NCBI GenBank assembly: GCA_035515515.1
Contig: DATJBC010000185.1
Location: 1-14,779 of the forward strand
Direction: 5' to 3'
Source of the DNA: DATJBC01 sp035515515
GTDB taxonomy: Bacteria > Actinomycetota > Acidimicrobiia > Acidimicrobiales > UBA8190
Length of the DNA: 14,779 nucleotides
In this document: piece after piece, positions 1 through 7,605 of the stretch
Layout: the number at the start of each line of letters is the position of its first letter
How positions within the stretch are numbered: position 1 is the stretch's first letter
The notes under the pieces: model-generated
The model's database searches: none
The model's input: the letters and a program-made list of their open reading frames with translations, nothing else
What the model was told of the DNA's origin: nothing
Translations under genes and position numbers: made by a program

Positions 1-1713
1 CCGTTCCCCTCCACGCAGGAGGAGTTCTACTGCCAGAAGAACGACAACGTCGACACGACCGACACGGTGGACAACTGGAGCCGGACCGAGGTGACCGAAG
101 GCGTCGACGCGGTGGGCTCGGGAGCCGGCCAGAACCAGCTGTGCAACCAGCTGTCCACGCCACTCAACGTTGACTTCGCCCGGTCGTCGAAGCCGATCAC
201 CGGGGCCTGCAGTACCGAGGCGGAGACCGGCTACGCCAAGGACGGCGTCCCGATCCTCGACTTCACGACGATCAACCCGGCGTCCGTCGGCACCTCAACG
301 TTCCACGACAGCACCACGGGCGTGAACTACGCGGCCATCAACGGCGGCAAGGTCGGCCCGGTGGCGAGCGGCTGGCTCCCGGGCGATGCCACCAGCGGTC
401 CCTTCAACGGCACCGCGCTCAGCAACCTGTCGAATGTCGACAACGGGGGCGGCAGCAACAGCACCGCCTTCCGGATCTGGTGCGACACCACCGGCAACAA
501 GATCTCCGACTGGGGCCAGCTGACCAACCTCGGGCCCAAGCTCGAGGTGGTGGGCGTCACGACGAGCAACGGCTCGGCCACGATCTCGCTCACCGCAGGT
601 GGGAACTTCCCGTCGTCGATCGTCGCCAGCCAGGCGGTGAGCGGCCCGGGCATCCCGAGCGGGACCACGGTGTCGTCTGTCAACGGCGGCGGGAGCTCGA
701 TCACGCTGTCGAACAACGCCACGGCCAGCAGCACTACAGCCACGCTGACCTTCACCATCGGCTCCACCCTCACCCAGGGCCAGGGGTACCCGATCGGCGT
801 CCCGCTGCGGGTCGTGGGGCTCAACACCAACTCCGGGACCGAGGCCACCTTCACCAGCTACGCCAAGAGCGGGTCCTCGTCGGGGTGTGGGTCCAACATG
901 AACGCCAACGCGGCCAACGACCCCAACTCGGCCACGGCCGCTTCGGGTAACCCGGCGCACATCGCTCTGGAGAACAATGTCTCGCAGGTCGGTCTGTTCG
1001 CCACCAACGACTTCCCGAGCGACACCGTGGACCAGGCGATCGAGGCGTCGACGTCGCTCTACATCGAGTCCAACGGCGTGTACAACACCTCGCCGTACTC
1101 GGGCTCGGTGACGATCGGCTCGACGACGTACTCGTCGAGCAAGATCAACGAGAACGGCAAGAACACCACGACGGCGAACCTGCTGGGGAACGTCTATCCC
1201 ACGGCACGGGCGCTGTTCAACATCTACCGGACCGACACGGTGCGGGGCTCTACGGCCGGGTTCCTGAACTGGATCTGCGACGCCAACCACGACTTCACCA
1301 AGAGCCTCGACAACTCCACGGGCGTGAACTTCGACAGCGAGTTGAACACCATCATCACCGGCCAGTTCGGATTCATCCGGCTGACCGACACGAGCACGCC
1401 GCCGAGCGGCGGAGGCACCCCGGCGGACAACCTGGCGGCTCCCAACACCACCTGTGCGCCGAGCGTGATCAACGTGGTGACGACGTCGGGGTCGAACACG
1501 ATCTCGTTGGCGAGCGGGAGCTTCCCGGCGGCCTTCGCCTCGGGTGACTCCATCGTCGGCGACGGCATCCCCAGTGGCACGACCATCACGGCCAACGGGG
1601 GTGGCACCCTGACGCTGTCGAACAACGCCAATGCCACCAGCACCACGGCGACCGTGAGCGTCCCGGGGATCCCCGCGGTCACCTCGGTGCAGACGGCGAA
1701 CCTGGACAAGTGA
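1..1713 (+). CDS. PstS-like substrate-binding protein with inserted surface repeats (5' end missing)
   Basis: The reading frame is open from base 1 to the TGA at 1711, so the start and any signal peptide lie upstream of the window; 570 codons are visible. Several blocks match the order seen in periplasmic phosphate-binding proteins (PstS/PBP type): SDWGQL (compare ITNWNQ), then GVPLRVVGLNTNSGTEATF (the ligand-loop region, compare RESGSGTRDTF), then ENNVSQVGLF, then NVYPTARALFNIY near the domain end. A ~70-residue repeat is inserted between the first two blocks (about visible residues 183-256), and a second copy follows the domain (about 489-558). The C-terminus (ending TANLDK) has no LAxTG motif or membrane anchor, unlike the other binding proteins here. 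It is probably secreted and may bind phosphate or another oxyanion; the ligand is inferred from family only. A terminator-like hairpin follows, so it is likely a separate transcription unit from the pst genes downstream. Confidence 0.75.
   Translation, partial: PFPSTQEEFYCQKNDNVDTTDTVDNWSRTEVTEGVDAVGSGAGQNQLCNQLSTPLNVDFARSSKPITGACSTEAETGYAKDGVPILDFTTINPASVGTSTFHDSTTGVNYAAINGGKVGPVASGWLPGDATSGPFNGTALSNLSNVDNGGGSNSTAFRIWCDTTGNKISDWGQLTNLGPKLEVVGVTTSNGSATISLTAGGNFPSSIVASQAVSGPGIPSGTTVSSVNGGGSSITLSNNATASSTTATLTFTIGSTLTQGQGYPIGVPLRVVGLNTNSGTEATFTSYAKSGSSSGCGSNMNANAANDPNSATAASGNPAHIALENNVSQVGLFATNDFPSDTVDQAIEASTSLYIESNGVYNTSPYSGSVTIGSTTYSSSKINENGKNTTTANLLGNVYPTARALFNIYRTDTVRGSTAGFLNWICDANHDFTKSLDNSTGVNFDSELNTIITGQFGFIRLTDTSTPPSGGGTPADNLAAPNTTCAPSVINVVTTSGSNTISLASGSFPAAFASGDSIVGDGIPSGTTITANGGGTLTLSNNANATSTTATVSVPGIPAVTSVQTANLDK
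547..768 (+). repeat. Surface repeat copy 1, inserted inside the PstS-like domain
   Basis: This segment encodes about 74 residues with the pattern VTTSNGSATISL, then SGPGIPSGTT, then ITLSNNATAS. It splits the PstS-like domain of the first gene between the SDWGQL block and the ligand-loop block. Copy 2 lies at 1465-1674. At DNA level the two copies share an identical 19-base run (703-721 and 1612-1630), with divergence elsewhere, so the duplication is not recent. The GIPSGTT/LSNNA type of repeat is common in large extracellular proteins; its function here is unknown. Confidence 0.7.
1465..1674 (+). repeat. Surface repeat copy 2, after the PstS-like domain
   Basis: This second copy encodes about 70 residues with the pattern VTTSGSNTISL, then GDGIPSGTT, then LTLSNNANAT. 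It is followed by only about 13 residues before the stop codon. It aligns along its full length with the copy at 547-768 and lies outside the binding domain, as a C-terminal appendage. Confidence 0.7.
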
Positions 1714-1867
1714 TCACGCAAATGTAAGTCCTCAGTATCACTGACAGTGGTGTACCCCCAGCCCGGGGGTCCGGCGAGCGACTCGGCGGGCCCCCGGGCT
1801 TCGGGGTGTTCGGAGCAGAACGCGATGGCGCCCTATCCGATGGCCGGAGACCGAAAGACCTCACAGA
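1714..1867 (+). promoter_or_regulatory. Intergenic region with terminator hairpin; probable promoter region of the surface/pst operon
   Basis: This 154-base gap is the longest non-coding stretch in the window. Its first 45 bases are less GC-rich than the surroundings. It holds the hairpin at 1760-1800 and, further on, a weak GAAAG (1853-1857) 10 nt before the GTG start at 1868, which can pair with the upstream half of the anti-Shine-Dalgarno sequence. The next gene begins a long coupled series, so a promoter should lie here. I could not pick out a convincing -35/-10 pair or a repeated PHO-box-like operator. The location is inferred from gene layout, not from a motif. Confidence 0.4.
1760..1800 (+). 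terminator. Strong GC hairpin, probable intrinsic-type terminator
   Basis: AGCCCGGGGG (1760-1769) pairs perfectly with CCCCCGGGCT (1791-1800). The stem continues inward by four more pairs (one G-U) to about 14 bp, with a 13-base loop. A C-run at 1756-1759 can pair with GGGG at 1803-1806 across a small bulge. No U-tract follows, which is usual for hairpin terminators in high-GC Gram-positives. It lies 46 bases after the stop of the first gene and before the next operon. Confidence 0.7.
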
Positions 1868-4663
1868 GTGAACCGGACTGACTTCCCTGCGCGACATGCC
1901 CGTCGTCGTACTCCTCGCCGTTTGGCCCGGGTGGTGCAGGCGGCGGGTGCGGCGCTCGTCGTCTCCGCCGCGGTGTCCATCCTGGTGGTGTCGGGGTCCG
2001 CCTACGCCCTGCCCCAGGCCAACAACTCGGTGTTGTGCGTCGGGTCCTGCACCGCCGGGACCCCCTACAGCAGCGGTCAGCAGGTCGAGGTGACGCTCCC
2101 GGCGAGCTCCTTCCCGCCGGGGGACGTGGGCCAGCACGTGAACATCGTGGAGTGCGCCGCCCCGGGCGGCACGGTCCCCACCGACCCGGCGACATGTGAC
2201 GGGCTCACCATCCAAGGGGACACGATCCTGATCGGATCGGACGGGTCCGTCGACTACGACAACTACAACGTCTACGCCCTGCCCGACCCCGACATCGGGG
2301 ACACGGGCACCACGCCCAAGTGCGACCTCAGCGACGAGTGCGTGCTGTACGTCGGCCTCGACCAGAACGACTTCACCAAGGACGGGTTCTTCACGGAGGG
2401 CTTCTTCGTCAACCCCGATTCGACGGCACCCCCGGGCGACGGCTCGCAAGCCACCGTGGGAGCCACGGACCCAGACAGGTCCACGATCACCGCCACTCCG
2501 GCCACCGCGGTCGCCGATGGCACCGACCAGGTGACGGCCACCGTCACCCTCCTCGACAGCAAGGGCCAAGCCGAGCCGTCTCACACCGTGAGCGTGGGGC
2601 AGGGGGCCGGCCATGCCTCCATCCCGACGTCGGCCACCACCAACAGCTCGGGAGTGGCGACGTTCACCCTCACCGACACCAGCGCCGAGCAGGTGTCGCT
2701 CTCGGCCACCGACGGCACCGACAGCGTCACCGTCACCCAGAGGGCCCCGGTGACCTTCGTCGCACCGACGGTGTCCGCGGCCCACTCGTCGGTGACAGCG
2801 AGCCCCGGCTCGGTGCCAGCCGACGGCTCCACGGCGTCGACGATCACCGTGACCCTGCGAGACCAGGCCGTCAACCCCGACCCGGTGTCGGGAAGGACCG
2901 TCGCGGTGACGCAAGGGAGCGGCACCCACGCCACGATCACCGCGGTGTCGGCGGTGACCGACAGCTCCGGGGTGGCCACCTTCAGCGCCACCGACGCCGC
3001 CGACGAGGCGGTGATCTTCTCGGCCACCGACACCACCGACGAGACGTCGGTCACTCAGACGGCAGGCGTTACGTTCGGCACCCTGTCGGTGTCGGCCGAT
3101 GCGTCGACGGTGATGGCCGACGCGCCTATCGCCCAGGTGGGTGCGGGGGCAGGGGCCGGTACCCAGGTGACCGTGACGCTGGAGTCCTCGGCGCACAGCC
3201 CCATCGGCGGGAAGGAGGTAACGCTCAGCCCGAGCACCGGAACGGCGGCCCAGGTGGCGCCCACGTCGGCCACGACCGACGGTCAGGGGAAGGTGAACTT
3301 CACCGTCACCGACGCCAGCGCCGAGCCGGTGACGTTCTCGGCCACCGACATCACCGACGCGCTCGACATCACCCAGACAGTCGCCGTCCAGTTCGAAGTG
3401 GCCGCCCCATCGGCCACTACCTCGAAGATCACCCCCGCCATCTCGTCGGACACCGCCGACGGCTCGACGCCCGCCGATCTGTCGGTGTCGGTAGACGACC
3501 AATTCGGCAACGGGCTGCCGGGCAAGACGGTGACGCTGCAGGTCTCCGACGCGAGCGGCAACGCCGCCGCCATCCCTGTAACCGTCGGGGGGGGCACCCC
3601 GGGCGTGACCACCGCCCAAGGCACAGCCATCTTCCAGGTGCGCGACACGACCGCCGAGGTGGTCACCGCAACGGCCACCGACACCACCGATGGGGTGACG
3701 CTCGCCAACAGCGCCACCATCACATTCACCCCTGGTGCCCCAGATCCGGCCGTGTCGACCATCGGCGCGAACCCGTCGAACGTGCCGTCCGACGGCACCA
3801 CCGCGTCGACGGTGACCGTCACCATCGACGACCACTTCGGCAACCCGGTGGCGAGCCAGACGATCTCCCTGGCGGCAGCGTCGGGGGCGTCGACGATCAC
3901 ACCGCTCAAGCCGACGACCGGTATCGACGGCAAGGCCACGTTCTCGGTCACCGACGCCACCAGCGAGGTCGTGACGTACACGGCCACCGACACCACGTTC
4001 GGCAACACCCCGCTCTCCGACGACGGGGTGGCCGTGACCTTCGGGACCCAGCCCCCTCCCGTCCCCGCCATCGCCGACTCGGTCCTGGTGGCAGGGGCCA
4101 AGAGCGCCCCCGCTGACGGGCAGTCGTCGGTGACGATCACCGTCCTGCTCTACGACGACAACGGGGACCCCGTTATGGGGAAGGAGGTGAGCCTGAACCC
4201 CTCAGGTGGCAGCTCCACGATGACGACGGTGTCCGGCACCAGCGACGAGAACGGCCAGGCGTCGTTCACGGTCACCGACAAGACCGCCGAGACCGTCACC
4301 TATGACGCCACCGACGTCACCGACAGCCTTCCCATCACCGGGCAGAGCGTGGTCGTGCAGTTCACGCCGAGCACCGGTGCCACGTCAAGCTCTGCGACCT
4401 CCTCGACGGGGTCGACGAGTGCGGCCACCAGCGCGTCGGGCGCAGGCGGGTCGAGCGCGGGCGGGTCGGGCACGAGCGGGTCCGACGACGGGGGGTCGGA
4501 CGCCTCCACGGCGGCCCAGGGCTCGGTGGAGAGCGGGGCCACCCTGGCACTGACCGGCACGCCCTCGCTTCTCCCCTGGTTGCTTGCGCTGGGGATCGTG
4601 ATGCTGGTGGCGGGATCAGCCGGCCGCCGGGTGAGCCAGCCCGTCCCCGGGGTCCGGACATGA
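1868..4663 (+). CDS. Sortase-anchored surface protein: neocarzinostatin-like domain plus six Ig-like repeats
   Basis: A 931-residue protein. Residues 1-48 form an Arg-rich n-region, a hydrophobic core and an AYA cleavage site, a clear signal peptide. Residues about 50-185 resemble the neocarzinostatin fold: GQQVEVTLP, HVNIVECA, and paired cysteines C96/C110 and C152/C158, in a layout like the two disulfides of neocarzinostatin. Residues about 203-832 are six invasin/intimin-type Ig-like (Big_1-like) domains of ~100 residues, each ending near a SATDxTD strand. Next come a Ser/Gly/Ala/Thr-rich wall-spanning linker (835-890), LALTG (893-897), a hydrophobic helix and a basic tail, so it is probably linked to the cell wall by a class E sortase. 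GTG at 1868 is the only start that includes the signal peptide's basic region. Its stop overlaps the next start (ATGA). Its role is unknown: an adhesin, a stalk or a ligand-binding surface protein are all possible. Confidence 0.85.
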   Translation: MNRTDFPARHARRRTPRRLARVVQAAGAALVVSAAVSILVVSGSAYALPQANNSVLCVGSCTAGTPYSSGQQVEVTLPASSFPPGDVGQHVNIVECAAPGGTVPTDPATCDGLTIQGDTILIGSDGSVDYDNYNVYALPDPDIGDTGTTPKCDLSDECVLYVGLDQNDFTKDGFFTEGFFVNPDSTAPPGDGSQATVGATDPDRSTITATPATAVADGTDQVTATVTLLDSKGQAEPSHTVSVGQGAGHASIPTSATTNSSGVATFTLTDTSAEQVSLSATDGTDSVTVTQRAPVTFVAPTVSAAHSSVTASPGSVPADGSTASTITVTLRDQAVNPDPVSGRTVAVTQGSGTHATITAVSAVTDSSGVATFSATDAADEAVIFSATDTTDETSVTQTAGVTFGTLSVSADASTVMADAPIAQVGAGAGAGTQVTVTLESSAHSPIGGKEVTLSPSTGTAAQVAPTSATTDGQGKVNFTVTDASAEPVTFSATDITDALDITQTVAVQFEVAAPSATTSKITPAISSDTADGSTPADLSVSVDDQFGNGLPGKTVTLQVSDASGNAAAIPVTVGGGTPGVTTAQGTAIFQVRDTTAEVVTATATDTTDGVTLANSATITFTPGAPDPAVSTIGANPSNVPSDGTTASTVTVTIDDHFGNPVASQTISLAAASGASTITPLKPTTGIDGKATFSVTDATSEVVTYTATDTTFGNTPLSDDGVAVTFGTQPPPVPAIADSVLVAGAKSAPADGQSSVTITVLLYDDNGDPVMGKEVSLNPSGGSSTMTTVSGTSDENGQASFTVTDKTAETVTYDATDVTDSLPITGQSVVVQFTPSTGATSSSATSSTGSTSAATSASGAGGSSAGGSGTSGSDDGGSDASTAAQGSVESGATLALTGTPSLLPWLLALGIVMLVAGSAGRRVSQPVPGVRT
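2474..4363 (+). repeat. Six tandem Ig-like (Big_1-type) domain repeats
   Basis: Approximate units: 2474-2758, 2771-3076, 3080-3394, 3413-3730, 3743-4042 and 4070-4363. Each has an opening TxxxADG-type turn, a central GKxVTL/GRTVAV strand, a TTDxxGxATF strand-turn, a TDxTAEx(V/T) strand, and a closing (S/T)ATDxTD followed by V(T/Q)F. The DNA motif GCCACCGAC recurs once per unit near its end, but the units have otherwise diverged. This is a stalk-like architecture known from bacterial surface proteins. Confidence 0.8.
4544..4558 (+). other. LALTG sorting signal (LAxTG class)
   Basis: Codons for L-A-L-T-G, followed by a ~20-residue hydrophobic segment and a GRR-containing tail at the extreme C-terminus of the Ig-repeat protein. 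LAxTG is the established recognition motif of class E sortases, which cut between T and G. Confidence 0.8.
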
Positions 4664-5394
4664 CGCGTCTGGGGGCGCGCCGCGTGGTAACGGGGGCGGG
4701 GATGGCCCTGCTCGGCACGGCCGGGCTCCTGCAGTGGGCGCACGGGCCCGCGGACGGCGCGCCCACCGTCCGCATCGTGCCCGTCGATTCGAACGCCCCG
4801 CCGGAGCCGCAGTTCGCCGACGGCGAGACCGTCACCGTAAGCGTGGGCGCCAACGGCACCCTCACGCCGCGCACCCGGGTCAACATCCTGGAGTGCGCCG
4901 ACCCCGGCGGGACGACCGCAGCGCTCCCCAAGAGCGTGAGCGGCTGTGACGGTGACACCATCCAGGGAGACACCGTGCTCGTGCAGTCCGACGGGAGCAT
5001 CTCCGAGGCGCGCTACACCCTCTACCGCCTCCCGAGCACGGCCCTCGGCGAGGCGCCCGACGTCACACCGGTCTGCGACCAGGCCAACCAGTGCGTGCTG
5101 TACGTCGGGGAGGACCAGACCGACTTCACCAAACCCAGGCTGTTCTCGGCGCCCTTCACGGTCCGCGGTGGCCCGTCGGCCGCGGCCGGACCAGCCGCGG
5201 CGGCCTCACCGTCGCCGTCGGCGGTGTCCCTCAGCTCGAGCGCATCCTCACCGAACGCGCTTGACCCGGGCGCCCTGGCGGCGGGCACCCTGGCCGGCAC
5301 CGGCGTGCCCGCGGCCTTGCCGTGGCTGGTGGCGTCGGGTGGCGGGCTCGTCCTGGTGGGCGCGGGGGGGCGGCGAGTGGCGGTGCGGCGATGA
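4660..5394 (+). CDS. Small sortase-anchored protein with a neocarzinostatin-like domain
   Basis: A 244-residue paralogue of the N-terminal domain of the preceding protein, without the Ig repeats. Both share RVNILECADPGG/HVNIVECAAPGG, CDGxTIQGDT, the SDGS turn, QCVLYVG/ECVLYVG and QTDFTK/QNDFTK. Four cysteines (C79, C96, C139, C145) match the neocarzinostatin-style disulfide pairs. The N-terminus (RLGARRVV followed by a hydrophobic stretch ending near ADGAP) looks like a signal peptide. An Ala/Ser/Pro-rich linker (172-208) leads to LAGTG (211-215), a hydrophobic helix and a basic RRVAVRR tail. The ATG at 4660 overlaps the upstream stop (ATGA), and its own stop overlaps pstC in the same way. 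Neocarzinostatin itself binds an enediyne; nothing here indicates such a ligand, so the function is unassigned. Confidence 0.8.
   Translation: MTRLGARRVVTGAGMALLGTAGLLQWAHGPADGAPTVRIVPVDSNAPPEPQFADGETVTVSVGANGTLTPRTRVNILECADPGGTTAALPKSVSGCDGDTIQGDTVLVQSDGSISEARYTLYRLPSTALGEAPDVTPVCDQANQCVLYVGEDQTDFTKPRLFSAPFTVRGGPSAAAGPAAAASPSPSAVSLSSSASSPNALDPGALAAGTLAGTGVPAALPWLVASGGGLVLVGAGGRRVAVRR
5290..5304 (+). other. LAGTG sorting signal (LAxTG class)
   Basis: Codons for L-A-G-T-G, followed by a hydrophobic helix (VPAALPWLV and onward) and an Arg-rich tail. This is the expected three-part cell-wall sorting signal for a class E sortase. Confidence 0.75.
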
Positions 5395-6377
5395 CGACCG
5401 TGTCGCTACCGCCCAACCCGCCCGTCGTCGAGGACGAGGTCCCCATCCTCCTCAAGGCGGCGGAGACGCGCGCCGACCGCGTCTTCCGCCGGGTTCTCGC
5501 CATGAGCAGTGCGACCGTGCTGGTTCTGCTGGCGGCGACGGTGGTCTTCCTCGTGGCGAAGGGGTGGATGGCGTTGCGCCAGGCCGGCCTCCACTTCATC
5601 ACCGACGTGGTGTGGTCCCCGGACACGCACCACTTCGGGGTGGCGCCGCTCCTCGTGGGCTCGTTGGCGATCGCCGTGGTGGCCGTGGCGGTGGCCGCCC
5701 CGGTCGGCATCGCCACGGCGCTCATGATCAACGAGTACGCCCCCCGCCGCCTGCGGTCACTGCTGACCAGCATCGTGGACATGCTCGCCACCGTGCCGAG
5801 CATCGTCTACGGGTTCTGGGGGCTCGAGGTGGTGTCCAGCCTGCAGTCCGGGCCGGCCAAGTGGATCGCGGACAACTTCGGCTTCGTGCCGCTCTTCCGG
5901 ACGCCGGCGCCGGGGAGCTACGTCAAGTCCGTCTTTGCCACAGGCATCGTGTGCGCGCTGACCATCATTCCCATCATCACATCGGTGTCGCGCGAGGTCA
6001 TGGCCCAGGCGCCGCGCGACGCCTGTGAGGCCGCCCTCGGGCTGGGTGGGACGCGTTGGGGGATGATCACCGACGTCGTCCTGCCCTTCTCCCGCAACGG
6101 CATCGTGGGCGCGGTGCTTCTCGGCATCGGCCGGGGGCTGGGGGAGACGATGATCGTCGTGCTCATGCTGTCGTCGGCCAACCATCTGACCGGCGGGATC
6201 CTGGGACCCAACGGGTTGGGCTCGATCGCCAGGGAGATCACCGTCTTCTTCGTCACGGGATCCCCGATCGAGAAGAGCGCACTGATCCTGGCCGGCCTGG
6301 CGTTGTTCGCCACCACCCTGCTGGTGAACGCGGTCGCCCGGATCATCGTCATGCGGGCGGGGAGCCACACCCGATGA
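5391..6377 (+). CDS. pstC: Phosphate ABC transporter permease PstC
   Basis: A 328-residue integral membrane permease. It has a first membrane helix at about 38-57 and then an extracytoplasmic stretch with FGVAPLLVGSL, typical of PstC. Further helices follow, including the TVPSIVYGFWG segment, then the EAA coupling loop at about 211-240 (EAALGLGGTRWGMI...LPFSRNGIVG), which contacts the ATPase, and GRGLGETMIV just after it. In the family it pairs with PstA to form the channel for phosphate released by PstS. The ATG at 5391 overlaps the previous stop as ATGA, and this start gives the family's usual length; an upstream in-frame ATG at 5322 would lie inside the preceding gene. The stop overlaps the pstA start, again ATGA. 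Confidence 0.95.
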   Translation: MTTVSLPPNPPVVEDEVPILLKAAETRADRVFRRVLAMSSATVLVLLAATVVFLVAKGWMALRQAGLHFITDVVWSPDTHHFGVAPLLVGSLAIAVVAVAVAAPVGIATALMINEYAPRRLRSLLTSIVDMLATVPSIVYGFWGLEVVSSLQSGPAKWIADNFGFVPLFRTPAPGSYVKSVFATGIVCALTIIPIITSVSREVMAQAPRDACEAALGLGGTRWGMITDVVLPFSRNGIVGAVLLGIGRGLGETMIVVLMLSSANHLTGGILGPNGLGSIAREITVFFVTGSPIEKSALILAGLALFATTLLVNAVARIIVMRAGSHTR

Positions 6378-7570
6378 CCCAGATCGCCGAGCCCCCCGCA
6401 CCTCCGCCGCTTCGGGCCGGGCCCCATGCGCCCGGCCCTCCGGGGACGGGGACCCATGGCCAGCAGGGGCCGCCGGAGGGCCCCGGCAGCCGCCCGATGG
6501 CCGTGTCCAAGGTGTGGGAGCCGTTGGGGTCGGGGCTCTCCGCGCTGGCCTTCGTGTGGGTCCTCTTCAGCCTGGCGGGTGTCAGTGTGGGGGGCGCCGC
6601 CTTCGGGTTCCTGGTGGCCTGGTTCTGCACCTTCATGGTCGTCTACGGCGTGGTGTGCCGGCACCGCCACGGGACCATCGTCATGAAGGACCGGCTGGCC
6701 ACGGTGATGATGTGGGGCGGCGCATCGGTCGCCTTCGTCCCGCTGGCAGCAGTGATCATCTACGTCGTGTGGCGCGGGGCCCCGGTGGCGCTGGCGCACT
6801 TCCCGCGCTTCTTCGTGGGCGACATGTCCCAGATCGGGTCGAACAACCCGGCGGTGGGAACCGGTCCGGCCATCGTGGGCACGATCGAAGAGGTCGCCCT
6901 GTCGGTGGTCCTAACGGTGCCCCTGGGGGTGCTCACGGCCACCTACCTGGTCGACGCCACCGGTGCCTTCGCCCGGCTGGTGAGCGCCGTCGTGGACGCC
7001 ATGACCGGTGCCCCTGCCATCATCGCCGGCCTGTTCATCTACCTGTTAGTGGTGGCGCCCCTGAAGACGAGCGGCAAGTCCGGTCTGGCCGCCGCCCTGG
7101 CCCTGGCGGTGATGATGCTGCCCATCGTGACCCGAGCCGCCCAGGAGGTGATCGCCGTCGTGCCGGGCTCCTTGCGCGAGGCGGCCCTGGCGCTGGGCGC
7201 ACCGCGCTGGCGGGTGGTCATGCAGGTCGTGCTGCCCACGGCCCGGGCCGGTCTCATGACGGCGGTGATCCTGGGAGTGGCCCGCATCGCCGGTGAGACC
7301 GCCCCGGTGCTGTTCAACGCAGGGGGGAACTACTACTACAACTTGAACCCCTTCCACGGCCAGCAGGACAACCTGCCCCTGCGGATCTACGAGCTCATCG
7401 AGCAGCCCTCCCCGACCGCCGTCCGAGTGGCCTGGGGCGTGTCGTTCGTGCTGGTGCTGGTGGTGTTGATCCTGTTTGTGGTGGCGCGCGTGGTGGGCCG
7501 GTCCTCGCCCGGACGGCGCCGCCGGTGGAACCTTCTCGCCCGCGTCGCCAGTCGGAGTGGGCGACCGTGA
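6374..7570 (+). CDS. pstA: Phosphate ABC transporter permease PstA with extended N-terminus
   Basis: A 398-residue permease. The C-terminal two thirds are standard PstA: GTIEEVALSVVLTVPLGVLTA, TGAPAIIAGLF, the EAA loop at about 268-300 (REAALALGAPRWRVV...LPTARAGLM), and ARIAGETAPVLF. Before this come a Pro/Gly-rich cytoplasmic tail (1-45) and two extra hydrophobic segments (about 54-72 and 73-94), making it longer than the roughly 280-300 residues common for PstA. The start at 6374 (ATGA overlap with pstC) is favoured by coupling. An alternative is the ATG at codon 42 (PMAVSK), which would remove the Pro-rich tail but keep the extra helices. The C-terminal tail is strongly basic (GRRRRW). The product should form the heterodimeric importer channel with PstC. 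Confidence 0.93.
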   Translation: MTQIAEPPAPPPLRAGPHAPGPPGTGTHGQQGPPEGPGSRPMAVSKVWEPLGSGLSALAFVWVLFSLAGVSVGGAAFGFLVAWFCTFMVVYGVVCRHRHGTIVMKDRLATVMMWGGASVAFVPLAAVIIYVVWRGAPVALAHFPRFFVGDMSQIGSNNPAVGTGPAIVGTIEEVALSVVLTVPLGVLTATYLVDATGAFARLVSAVVDAMTGAPAIIAGLFIYLLVVAPLKTSGKSGLAAALALAVMMLPIVTRAAQEVIAVVPGSLREAALALGAPRWRVVMQVVLPTARAGLMTAVILGVARIAGETAPVLFNAGGNYYYNLNPFHGQQDNLPLRIYELIEQPSPTAVRVAWGVSFVLVLVVLILFVVARVVGRSSPGRRRRWNLLARVASRSGRP

Positions 7571-7587
7571 ACCCCGTGACGACGACC

Positions 7588-7596
7588 AAAGGAGAA
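7588..7596 (+). promoter_or_regulatory. Strong ribosome binding site for pstS
   Basis: AAAGGAGAA lies 9 nt before the ATG at 7606 in the 35-base pstA-pstS gap. It is the best Shine-Dalgarno match in the window. It decides the start in favour of 7606 over in-frame GTGs at 7525 and 7567. An independent site here would allow the binding protein to be translated more than the coupled permeases. Confidence 0.85.
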
Positions 7597-7605
7597 CCCC
7601 GAGCC

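Noticed and set aside
1690..1713. C-terminus of the first protein as a possible sorting signal
   Set aside because: There is no LAxTG or PEP-like motif, no hydrophobic helix and no basic tail before the stop.
1711..1760. Possible promoter elements (CTGACA at 1741 and nearby AT-richer bases)
   Set aside because: No -10 element at a suitable distance; the spacing would place it inside the GC hairpin. Not strong enough to call as a promoter.
1679..3835. 718-codon open frame on the minus strand opposite the Ig-repeat gene, and similar long minus-strand frames (295-1290, 7780-8991, 12205-13299)
   Set aside because: Their translations are Arg/Gly/His/Val-rich low-complexity sequence typical of antisense frames in high-GC DNA. 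None shows domains, signal peptides or ribosome binding sites, and all lie opposite well-supported genes.
2320..4116. 598-codon + strand frame inside the Ig-repeat gene
   Set aside because: It is an out-of-frame shadow rich in Arg, His and Gly. The repetitive domain DNA keeps it open, but no family features appear.
2474..4363. Regularly spaced short repeats (GCCACCGAC) resembling an array
   Set aside because: Spacing is about 300 bases and coincides with Ig-domain units in the reading frame. The repeats are coding, diverged, and have no CRISPR-like fixed repeat and spacer pattern.
7525..7605. Upstream GTG starts (7525, 7567) for pstS
   Set aside because: The GTG at 7567 overlaps the pstA stop (GTGA), but the AAAGGAGAA site is correctly spaced only for ATG 7606, which also gives a normal signal peptide. 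Some use of 7567 cannot be excluded.
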